Assembly: GCA_027080245.1 (NCBI GenBank)
Contig: JALWSN010000088.1
Span: 1 to 8,256 of the forward strand
DNA: 8,256 bases
Origin: Ignavibacteriales bacterium
GTDB lineage: Bacteria; Bacteroidota; Ignavibacteria; Ignavibacteriales; Melioribacteraceae
Reading direction: 5' to 3'
Shown here piece by piece: positions 1-5,844 of this stretch (its first letter is position 1; the number at the start of each line of letters is the position of its first letter). The translations under genes and the position numbers were made by a program. The notes under the pieces are model-generated. The model saw only the letters and a list, made by a program, of their open reading frames with translations, was not told the origin of the DNA and did not search any database.

Positions 1-783
1 TTTGTAAATTGCTTTATTTAATTGACCGAACATTTCTTCAAAAGAAACTTCCTTCTTCAAATAAAGGGCAATGTGTCTGTATTCAAGTCCAAACGCAAAT
101 AATCTTTCGAAGCTCACCCCTTCGTCCAACAATTTTTGCACTTCTTCAATCATTCCTTTTTGCAACCTTTGCTCGAGTCGTCCGGAAATTTTTTTCTTCA
201 ATTCCCCGCGCTCAACGTTAACTCCAATTACCAACTCCTTAAATTTCGGGAATTCCACAGGCTCAGCGTCTTTTCCTTTCGCTACAATAATTGCTTTAAC
301 CAATCTTTCCTTGATTGTTAAATCCGTTTGGTTGTGAGGACGAGGATTTAATTTAAGCAGCGTTGCCCGAAGCTCTTCCATTGGTCTTACCATTAAGCTT
401 TCGTATTCTTTCGAAAAGTCAACGGGGGTTAACTTGTAGCGCTTCAACACGGCGTCCAGGTAAAGTCCCGTGCCGCCAACCAAAAAAGGCAGATTGCCTC
501 TTGCGGTAATTTCACTAAAGGATTGAATGAAACCTTTGACGAATTGAAAAAGATTGAACTCTTCTTCGGGCTCAATTACGTCAATTAAATGGTAAGGAAT
601 TTTTTTGCCTTCGACGAAATAATCTTCGTAATCTTTACCTGTTCCCAAATTCATTCTTTTGTAAACTTGCCTCGAATCCGCCGAGATGATTTCACCCTTG
701 AAATTAAAGGCTAATCTTACTGCAAGTTTCGTTTTACCAACGGCGGTAGGACCTAAAATAACTATTAGTTTATTCTCATTCAA
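1..783 (-). CDS. miaA: tRNA dimethylallyltransferase MiaA, 3' end beyond window
   Basis: Transfers a dimethylallyl group from DMAPP to N6 of A37 in tRNAs that read UNN codons (cytoplasmic tRNA modification). I translated 261 uninterrupted codons with the frame intact to the left edge. Visible motifs: P-loop GPTAVGKT at residues 11-18, the ISADSRQVY segment at 33-41 holding the catalytic Asp of the family, GTGKDY at 47-52, and VGGTGLYLDAVLKRY at 102-116. The family is usually 300-320 residues, so about 45 C-terminal residues are missing. The start is inferred as TTG at 783-781 (a second TTG lies two codons upstream). There is an in-frame stop just before, no in-frame ATG fits, and no good Shine-Dalgarno is visible. 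The central part (HNQTDLTIKERL, then GLEYRHIALYL near 233-242) resembles a variant MiaA rather than the E. coli type. It follows the sensor ATPase gene by 45 nt with no terminator seen, so co-transcription is plausible. Confidence 0.93.
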   Translation of the reverse strand, partial: MNENKLIVILGPTAVGKTKLAVRLAFNFKGEIISADSRQVYKRMNLGTGKDYEDYFVEGKKIPYHLIDVIEPEEEFNLFQFVKGFIQSFSEITARGNLPFLVGGTGLYLDAVLKRYKLTPVDFSKEYESLMVRPMEELRATLLKLNPRPHNQTDLTIKERLVKAIIVAKGKDAEPVEFPKFKELVIGVNVERGELKKKISGRLEQRLQKGMIEEVQKLLDEGVSFERLFAFGLEYRHIALYLKKEVSFEEMFGQLNKAIYK

Positions 784-828
784 TTTCAAACCGGGACGAA
801 TAGGTTAAGCATTTATTTTAAGGCATTC

Positions 829-3036
829 TCAGAGTTCTGAAACCGGAAGCCAGATGCTAACAACGGTTCCTTTTTCTTCCTTGGGTTGAATTTCAATTCT
901 TCCCTTGTGAAGTTCGATTATTTTTTTAGCGACTGTCAACCCCAATCCGGCGTGGTTTTGTTTGTTAAAACTTGTAAAGGGCTCGTAAATAAAGGGCAAA
1001 ACGGTTTCGTCAATTCCCGCGCCGTTGTCCGCAAAAGTAATTAAAGCATAGCCGTTTTCTTCCTTTAATTTAACTTCCAGATTTCCGCCGAACGGCATTG
1101 CCTCGCAAGCGTTCCTGATTATTTTTAACAAAGCGTTCTCAAACAACAAAGCGTCGATTGCGACAAAACCGTCGAAGTTAAATTCCGGGAACACGTTGCA
1201 ATATTTTTCTTTGAAATAATCTTCCCTGTCGCTCAAAATAACACTTAAAAATTTTGAAAGTTTTAAAATTGTTTTCCTTAATGATTTTTCTTCCAGCGCA
1301 AGGAGTTCAACGTCCTTTAGACTTTGAACAAGTTGCAACGTTTCATCGGCAACATATTCGGCAAACTTGTTCTTTTCCTCTTCAGTTTCTTTTTCCTTAA
1401 TTGCTTTTGCGAAATTTTTAATTACAAGCAATCGCTTTTTAATATTGTTGGCAAGAAAAACGTTTAAATTTTCCGTCAGTCTTAATTTCATTTCGCGGTT
1501 TTCTTCTTCCAACAGTCTCAGGTTAGCCGCATGGTTTAAGAAAACTTCGCTGTAAAATTCTAATTGCGTAAGCCAATTGGATGGCAGGCTTTCCCGAAGA
1601 GAATCGGCAAGTATTATTACTCCGTATTTAATTTTGTCCCTTCGTAAAGGAAGGATAATTAAAGAAGAAAATTGAATATTTAATTCCTTGAGCGAAGAAT
1701 TAGCAATAAATTCAAAGGCTTCGTCGCCATCGAGTTGTTTGGGCTTATTATTATTAAGGATCCTAACTACGGGGCTTTCGTTATTTTCAAAATAGTCGAT
1801 TTCACTGTTTTCTTTTTTTAATTTTACAAATAGCCTGCCGCTTTTGTCTTTTTCGAAAAAGAAAAAATTATCGGTTTTGAAATTTGATTTAATTACCGAA
1901 GAAAAAACATTTTTTAATTCAGCAAGATTCCCTGCCGAAAATATTTTGCTGACATTTTCTAACAAATTTTCCGGCAGTTCTGCTTGTGGTTTAATATCCG
2001 CAACTTGTTCCTCCTCAACAGGCAAACGCTCTTCTTGAATTACCTCGGGTTCTTCGGGCGCTTTAATTTCATGTTCATCCGGCGCTAAAGCTTGCGAATC
2101 TTCTTCCCTTTCAGGCTCTACACCGTCTTCTCTATCTTCGGCGGTTTCGGTAATTTCTTCCTCAACCTCTATGAAAGGCGAGAGCGGCGGAGTTTCGGAC
2201 TGGAGTGTTAAAGGGGGTTCCTGTCCGGGTTCATCATCCCACAGTTCCGCATCCAAATCATGGGAAGTCAAGTCGAAATCCGTTCCTTCCGACGTAATTA
2301 TTTTGGATGTTTCTTTGTGGTTTCCGTCTTGTTCTTCTTCCTCTTCTTGCTTGTTCTCTTTGGGTTTGAGTTCTTCCTGGCTTTCTTCAATTACTTCGGC
2401 AGGCGCTTCTTCTTTTAATTCTTCTTTTTTTTGCAAAGGTTTTTCTTTGGTGCCGGGGGTTGTTTCTTCTTCTGTTTTTTCAACTTGTTCTTCGGCTTGG
2501 ATTTGCGGCTCTTCCTCATTAGTAGTCGTCTCCTCGCCTTTATTTTTAGGCGTTTTTGCAGACGATTGGTCGGTTGCTCCTTTTAACTCTTCGGCTATTT
2601 CCCGCTTTGCCAAAAATTCGTCGATTTGTTCCAATTGGTTAATATTGCTGTATTTCAAGATGTTGTTTTTTATTTCTGGACTCTGCCTTATTAAAAGCCG
2701 CGCCTCGCGCAGAGTAAAACCGATTATGTAAACGTCCGTAACCGCTACGGCGGTAGAAATGCGGGGGATATTTTCAATGATTTCCTCGAGACCGAAAAAG
2801 TCATCCTTCGAAAAATAATTTGATTCTGGGTTACCGAGACTTGCGGTTTTAACGACGTTCACCCTGCCTTCCATTACCAGATAAACATTTTGGGCGGGCG
2901 AGCCTTCGGAATAAATTAAAGAGCCTTCCGAAAAAGTAAGTAATTCGCCGTTAACCTCTTCCGTATTCAGAAGAGAAACATCCGAATTTTCGAAAAGCTT
3001 GTTTGAAGCTATTAAATTTAATAATTTATTATTCAT
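829..3036 (-). CDS. Multi-domain sensor: cNMP-binding-like domain, acidic linker, GAF-like domain, His-kinase-type ATPase lacking the H-box His
   Basis: A 735-residue cytoplasmic protein with no membrane segment. Domains in order: a cyclic-nucleotide-binding/CRP-like beta-barrel at about 20-130 (phosphate-binding-cassette-like FFGLEEII, then IPRIST); a Glu/Pro/Lys-rich low-complexity linker at about 150-355; a GAF-like domain at about 360-505; a coiled coil and HisKA-like helical pair at about 505-585; and a HATPase_c domain at about 600-735. The ATPase motifs are complete: N-box around N642 (NACEAM), G1 DNGAGID at 670-676, F-box YEPF at 684-687 and G2 GLGL at 697-700. The H-box, however, reads NNIKKRL at 530-536 where HEIKNPL is expected, so the phospho-accepting His is an Asn. 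It is therefore either a kinase-like regulator acting without autophosphorylation at that site, or a kinase of another residue. The ATG start has no clear Shine-Dalgarno. No response regulator gene is adjacent. The domain calls are firm for the ATPase, good for the N-terminal barrel and moderate for GAF. Confidence 0.9.
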   Translation of the reverse strand: MNNKLLNLIASNKLFENSDVSLLNTEEVNGELLTFSEGSLIYSEGSPAQNVYLVMEGRVNVVKTASLGNPESNYFSKDDFFGLEEIIENIPRISTAVAVTDVYIIGFTLREARLLIRQSPEIKNNILKYSNINQLEQIDEFLAKREIAEELKGATDQSSAKTPKNKGEETTTNEEEPQIQAEEQVEKTEEETTPGTKEKPLQKKEELKEEAPAEVIEESQEELKPKENKQEEEEEQDGNHKETSKIITSEGTDFDLTSHDLDAELWDDEPGQEPPLTLQSETPPLSPFIEVEEEITETAEDREDGVEPEREEDSQALAPDEHEIKAPEEPEVIQEERLPVEEEQVADIKPQAELPENLLENVSKIFSAGNLAELKNVFSSVIKSNFKTDNFFFFEKDKSGRLFVKLKKENSEIDYFENNESPVVRILNNNKPKQLDGDEAFEFIANSSLKELNIQFSSLIILPLRRDKIKYGVIILADSLRESLPSNWLTQLEFYSEVFLNHAANLRLLEEENREMKLRLTENLNVFLANNIKKRLLVIKNFAKAIKEKETEEEKNKFAEYVADETLQLVQSLKDVELLALEEKSLRKTILKLSKFLSVILSDREDYFKEKYCNVFPEFNFDGFVAIDALLFENALLKIIRNACEAMPFGGNLEVKLKEENGYALITFADNGAGIDETVLPFIYEPFTSFNKQNHAGLGLTVAKKIIELHKGRIEIQPKEEKGTVVSIWLPVSEL

Positions 3037-3085
3037 TCAATATTGAAGAAAATTTAAATTACAAGATAATTATTTTAAACCAAAC

Positions 3086-3108
3086 AATTAAGTAAAATAA
3101 ACTTAATT
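3086..3108. repeat. Inverted repeat, 7-bp arms, 9-nt spacer
   Basis: AATTAAG (3086-3092) and CTTAATT (3102-3108) are perfect inverted arms around an A/T spacer. They lie 50-72 nt upstream of the sensor ATPase start. This could be an operator for a dimeric regulator, but all-A/T arms of this length arise easily by chance in AT-rich DNA. Confidence 0.3.
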
Positions 3109-3170
3109 ATTCAACGAACCACATTCGCTCGAGCCGATCATTTCCTTTTTGACTTTAACGCCTTAAATTA

Positions 3171-3193
3171 TTTTAAATAAAAGCTATTTAAAA
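3171..3193. repeat. Inverted repeat, 9-bp perfect arms, 5-nt spacer
   Basis: TTTTAAATA (3171-3179) and TATTTAAAA (3185-3193) are perfectly complementary around AAAGC. No T-tract follows on either strand, so an intrinsic terminator is unlikely. An operator, or a hairpin in a leader, is possible. The arms are made only of A and T, which lowers the weight. Confidence 0.35.
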
Positions 3194-3283
3194 GAAGTTA
3201 AACGCGCAAGGAATTTTCAAATTAAAAGTATTAAATTTGTTTCTCTGAAAATTAAAAATTGTTTTGACTTTGCTTCTTAAGGC

Positions 3284-3293
3284 GGGCGCGCCC
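3284..3293. repeat. GC-only perfect palindrome GGGCGCGCCC in AT-rich spacer
   Basis: A 10-bp perfect palindrome made only of G and C sits 64 nt upstream of the ECF sigma start, inside very AT-rich intergenic DNA. It is flanked by CTTCTT (3273-3278) and its complement AAGAAG (3299-3304), which could extend a hairpin or an operator. Its role is unknown. It could be a regulator site or a structured leader element of the sigma mRNA. Confidence 0.4.
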
Positions 3294-3357
3294 AACGCAA
3301 GAAGTTCGGCAACGCATTATTTTAAGAAACCATTTTGATTATTTTACATCTTACGGA

Positions 3358-3918
3358 ATGGACGAGAAAGAATTAATTAAAAAAGCGCAGAACGGCGACA
3401 GAAAAGCTTTGGCGGAGCTTGTAAGAAAGTACGAGCAAACAATCTACAACTTTTCTTTTAAGATTTGCCGCGACAAGGAAAAAGCCGAACATGCAATGCA
3501 GGAAACGTTCATGAGTATGATTAAAAACATCGGACAATTCTCGGGAAAGTCGAAGCTTTCCACATGGCTTTACACAATTGTTTCGAACCATTGTTTGATG
3601 ATGGCAAGAGCCAGCAAAAACAAAACTTTTGCTTCGCTGGACGACGAGGACGCGTTAATTGACGAAAAGAATATTGCCGAGTGGAAAATAACCCCGCAAA
3701 ATATTGCCGAAAATAACGAGCTAAAAAATTTGCTCGACAAAGCCATCGACAAACTGCCGTACGATTACAGAATTGTTTTTCTTCTGCGGGACGTGGAAGG
3801 ACTTTCAACCGCGGAGACGGGACAGATTGTTAAACTTTCCGTCCCTGCTGTAAAATCGAGGCTTCACAGAGCAAGAGCATTTTTGAGGAACGAACTAAAT
3901 AAAATGTTTTTACAATGA
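3358..3918 (+). CDS. ECF-family RNA polymerase sigma factor (first of two)
   Basis: A 186-residue sigma-70 family protein of ECF (group 4) size with only regions 2 and 4. Region 2 covers about 20-85 (KYEQTIYNFSFKICRD, AMQETFMSM, then the KLSTWLYTIVSNHC segment). A polar linker follows, and region 4 covers about 125-180 with the -35-recognising helix-turn-helix (LSTAETGQIV then VPAVKSRLHRAR, to 173). It directs core RNA polymerase to a small regulon, usually including its own operon, when released by its anti-sigma factor. The usual ED-VVQE signature in region 2.2 is AEHAMQE here, a small deviation. The start at 3358 gives a full N-terminus. The stop overlaps the start of the next gene in an ATGA arrangement (3915-3918), so the two are translationally coupled. 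The signal it answers to and its ECF subgroup cannot be read from the sequence. Confidence 0.95.
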   Translation: MDEKELIKKAQNGDRKALAELVRKYEQTIYNFSFKICRDKEKAEHAMQETFMSMIKNIGQFSGKSKLSTWLYTIVSNHCLMMARASKNKTFASLDDEDALIDEKNIAEWKITPQNIAENNELKNLLDKAIDKLPYDYRIVFLLRDVEGLSTAETGQIVKLSVPAVKSRLHRARAFLRNELNKMFLQ

Positions 3919-4148
3919 AAGAAGAAAAAGTTTCTTGCAAAGAAGTAATGCATCACATTTGCGACAATTTGGGCGAAGACCTCGACTCGCCCAAATGCCG
4001 CGCAATCAAAGAGCATTTGGACAATTGCGAAAATTGTCAGAAGTATTTCGACTCGGTGGAGAAGACAATTAAATTCTACCAAATGTACAACGTTGAACTA
4101 AAAGAAGAAGCTCATAAGAGGTTGCTGGATTATTTGGGACTTGAGTAA
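3915..4148 (+). CDS. Small soluble zinc-finger anti-sigma factor
   Basis: A 77-residue protein without a membrane segment, coupled by ATGA overlap to the ECF sigma gene, the usual place for its anti-sigma factor. It contains the HxxxCxxC core of zinc-binding anti-sigma domains (zf-HC2/ZAS): H34, C38 and C41, with upstream cysteines C8, C16 and C28 that can supply the fourth ligand or a disulfide partner. After the zinc site only a short helical tail remains (about 45-77), so there is no transmembrane sensor domain as in most anti-sigma factors. By family knowledge, soluble ZAS proteins such as RsrA and ChrR release their sigma factor on oxidation or zinc loss. That this one senses redox is inference from its cysteines and size. 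Its last 19 nt overlap the convergent MmcQ/YjbR gene. Confidence 0.82.
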   Translation: MKEEKVSCKEVMHHICDNLGEDLDSPKCRAIKEHLDNCENCQKYFDSVEKTIKFYQMYNVELKEEAHKRLLDYLGLE

Positions 4149-4495
4149 TCGAGCAATTTCTTCTGCGCGGCGGTTAACCCGTTAACTACCAATTCGTAAG
4201 ATTCTTTTATTAAAGCTTTAACAAACTTGCCATTTAACCTGTCCGATTCCGTGTCAACCGTAATCCAATGTTTTTTGTTCATGTGGTAGCCTGGAACAAT
4301 TTCTTCGTATTCGGCACGTAGCTCCAGAGATTTTGCCGGAGTGGTCTTTAGCGTGAGCCTTTCGGGTTGGTTGAAATCGGTAATGCAAAATATTTTGCCA
4401 CCTACTTTGAAAACCAGAGTTTCCTCGTCGAAAGGGAAATCTTCGTAGGCGCCGGTTAGCTTCAAACAATATGCTCTTAAGGATTCAAGATTCAA
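4130..4495 (-). CDS. MmcQ/YjbR family protein (CyaY-like fold)
   Basis: A 121-residue protein matching the MmcQ/YjbR family over its whole length. Visible hallmarks: YCLKLTGAYEDFPF at 9-22, LVFKVGGKIFCI at 27-38, LTLKTTP at 47-53, the very characteristic PGYHMNKKHW at 68-77, and ESYELVV at 98-104. Members are small cytoplasmic proteins with a CyaY-like double-wing fold, often annotated as DNA-binding. The biochemical role is not established, so no function is claimed. It lies reversed between the two sigma modules, diverging from the second sigma gene across an 82-nt gap and overlapping the 3' end of the anti-sigma gene. Its start has no clear Shine-Dalgarno (the preceding bases are A/T only apart from one G). 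Any functional tie to the sigma factors is unproven. Confidence 0.9.
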   Translation of the reverse strand: MNLESLRAYCLKLTGAYEDFPFDEETLVFKVGGKIFCITDFNQPERLTLKTTPAKSLELRAEYEEIVPGYHMNKKHWITVDTESDRLNGKFVKALIKESYELVVNGLTAAQKKLLDYSSPK

Positions 4496-4577
4496 AATTA
4501 AAATATTCTCAAAAAATTAAATTAAATACCTTTAAATTTACGAAACAAAATATTAAACAAAGCGGTATAAGAACGAG
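4496..4577. other. 82-nt divergent promoter region
   Basis: This AT-rich gap must hold the starts of transcription for both the leftward MmcQ/YjbR gene and the rightward second ECF sigma operon. I found no confident promoter pair. TACCTTTA at 4528-4535 is a one-mismatch match to a TAnnTTTG -7 element on the + strand, without a clear -33 box. Confidence 0.4.
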
Positions 4578-5165
4578 TTGGAAAAAGATTTAAACGAACT
4601 GACAAACGAAGAATTAATTAAAGAGTTTCAAGACAACAACACAATTGAAGCTTACAAAATTTTAGTTAAAAGGTTTAAGGATCCGCTAATGAATTTTGTT
4701 TACAGATTTGTTGGGGACAAGGATGTAGCAAGCGACATTGTTCAAAACACAATGCTTAAATTTTATTTGAACAAGGACACTTACAAATCCTTTGCAAAAT
4801 TTTCCACATGGATTTACACCATTGCGGGCAACCTTGCAAAGAACGAGCTTAAAAGAAGAAAGCGAAGAACAATACTTTCGCTGGACAAAACTAACGACAA
4901 CGACAAGCCAATGCAAGTAGCTGATCCCAAAACGCTTTCGCCGGAAAGGCTTACGGACAGCTCAATTTTAAGCGAGCATATTCAGAAGGCATTAATGAAA
5001 ATAAAAAAGATTTACCGCGAGGTAGTAATTTTAAGAGACATTCAGGGATTAAGCTACGAAGAAATTTCCGAGATTACTGGGCTAACCCTGGGAACGGTTA
5101 AATCCCGCATAAACAGAGGAAGAGCTCAATTACAAAAATTATTAAAAGATATTTATTACGAGTAA
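4578..5165 (+). CDS. ECF-family RNA polymerase sigma factor (second of two)
   Basis: A 195-residue sigma-70 family protein with regions 2 and 4 only. Region 2 covers about 28-95 (FKDPLMNFVYRFVGDKDVAS, DIVQNTMLKFY, FSTWIYTIAGNLAKNELKRR). Region 4 covers about 135-190 with the helix-turn-helix LSYEEISEITGLT followed by GTVKSRINRGRAQL. The central part between the regions is longer and more charged than in the first sigma. The two are clearly different ECF types, not a recent duplication (different region 2 signatures, DIVQNT versus AMQETF). The start is TTG at 4578; an in-frame TAA lies 24 nt upstream with no ATG or GTG between, so TTG is the only ordinary start. The following gene begins 2 nt after its stop, the standard sigma/anti-sigma arrangement. 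Confidence 0.94.
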   Translation: MEKDLNELTNEELIKEFQDNNTIEAYKILVKRFKDPLMNFVYRFVGDKDVASDIVQNTMLKFYLNKDTYKSFAKFSTWIYTIAGNLAKNELKRRKRRTILSLDKTNDNDKPMQVADPKTLSPERLTDSSILSEHIQKALMKIKKIYREVVILRDIQGLSYEEISEITGLTLGTVKSRINRGRAQLQKLLKDIYYE

Positions 5166-5167
5166 GG

Positions 5168-5788
5168 ATGGAAAAGAAAACAAATAACAAGGAAGAAAAA
5201 TTCGCACATGTAATTAAGCTTTTAAAAAGCTTGCCGCAGGAAACCGCACCACAGGATTTTGAATTAAGGCTTTTCGCAAAAATCGAGAACCGAAATTTTG
5301 AATCGGTTGCCAGGCAAAGCAAACCCGGCTGGTTCCCCGGTTGGATATTAGCCCCAGTGAGTACGGCCGCGGGGAGGGTCGTTGTCTTATTCTTGTTTTT
5401 TAGCAATTGGAGCAATTCCACCAAACCTATTGTTACAAGCGAAAATGTCGCCAAAATTGTGGCGGAAGCAAGTAAAACCGTGATTCAGCCTAAAAGAAAT
5501 TACAGAATTGTAGTAAATAAGAACGATGTTGTTATCAAAGAAAAAGTCACTCTTCCTTTTAATCCGGCTAAAAGCGTTAATCTGGACGGCTACTTAAAAA
5601 ACAAACGACGTTTAAGAGGAAATTCAATAAACGCTCCAGGAAGATTTGTAAGCGAACGCCAAACTTATTTTGAATTCCCGGGGTTCATTCCGGTTGAAGA
5701 AAATCAGAAGGTTGTAAATAAATTAAAAGCGCAAATAGATTCGTTGGAAGGGAACGGAAGTAATGAAAGCAGCCAAAATAATCGTTGA
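5168..5788 (+). CDS. Probable membrane-anchored anti-sigma factor, single-pass
   Basis: A 206-residue protein starting 2 nt after the second sigma stop. The stop itself supplies the ribosome-binding bases (TAAGGATG), so translation is probably coupled. The N-terminal 50 residues (KLLKSLPQETAPQDFELRLFAKIE, in two helical stretches) look like the sigma-binding part of anti-sigma factors, which typically read LPxxxAPxDFExxL. One hydrophobic segment follows at about 56-79, then a basic, mostly polar C-terminal domain of about 125 residues that would lie in the periplasm. There is no zinc-finger HxxxCxxC, and the protein has no cysteine. The membrane segment carries an Arg (R70) in its middle, which is unusual. 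The C-terminal domain has no fold I recognise. Assignment as the anti-sigma factor rests on position, topology and the N-terminal motif. Confidence 0.72.
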   Translation: MEKKTNNKEEKFAHVIKLLKSLPQETAPQDFELRLFAKIENRNFESVARQSKPGWFPGWILAPVSTAAGRVVVLFLFFSNWSNSTKPIVTSENVAKIVAEASKTVIQPKRNYRIVVNKNDVVIKEKVTLPFNPAKSVNLDGYLKNKRRLRGNSINAPGRFVSERQTYFEFPGFIPVEENQKVVNKLKAQIDSLEGNGSNESSQNNR

Positions 5789-5815
5789 ATTAAATTTTAA
5801 AAATTATTAAGTTTG
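5785..5815 (+). promoter_or_regulatory. Bacteroidota-type promoter for rpmE
   Basis: TTG at 5785-5787 and TAAGTTTG at 5808-5815 are separated by 20 nt, matching the Bacteroidota housekeeping pattern TTTG/TTG, about 19-21 nt, TAnnTTTG. Transcription would start near 5820, leaving a short leader with the ribosome-binding site at 5831. The upstream element overlaps the stop codon of the anti-sigma gene. Confidence 0.6.
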
Positions 5816-5830
5816 AAGTCTTAATTTTAA

Positions 5831-5840
5831 AAGGAAGAGA
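5831..5840 (+). promoter_or_regulatory. Strong purine-rich ribosome binding site of rpmE
   Basis: AAGGAAGAGA ends 4 nt before the GAAG-ATG start at 5845. It is one of few clear Shine-Dalgarno sites in the window, fitting a highly expressed ribosomal protein gene. Confidence 0.7.
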
Positions 5841-5844
5841 GAAG

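Larger units (their letters stand above)
3037..3357. other. 321-nt divergent intergenic region with several inverted repeats
   Basis: This gap must hold the promoters for the leftward sensor ATPase gene and the rightward ECF sigma operon. I see no convincing ORF, tRNA or terminator with a U-tract. It carries two AT-rich inverted repeats (3086-3108 and 3171-3193) and a GC-rich perfect palindrome (3284-3293). A TAnnTTTG-type -7 element (TAAATTTG, 3232-3239) faces the sigma gene but has no good -33 partner. The last 120 nt before the sigma start would then be a long leader. Confidence 0.6.

Noticed and set aside
9..337. Three plus-strand ORFs of 61-88 codons
   Set aside because: They lie antisense to miaA, whose frame is intact and carries all family motifs.
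2171..2731. 186-codon plus-strand ORF rich in Ser and Cys
   Set aside because: It is the antisense of the Glu-rich linker of the sensor ATPase. The Ser-rich product is what GAA/GAG codons give when read in reverse, and no domain is visible.
3373..3808. Minus-strand ORFs of 60-95 codons
   Set aside because: They are antisense to the first ECF sigma gene, which has clear regions 2 and 4, and they have no recognisable domain.
4496..4504. TAATTTTG on the minus strand as a -7 promoter box for the MmcQ/YjbR gene
   Set aside because: It ends one base before the ATG, so transcription would start inside the coding sequence.
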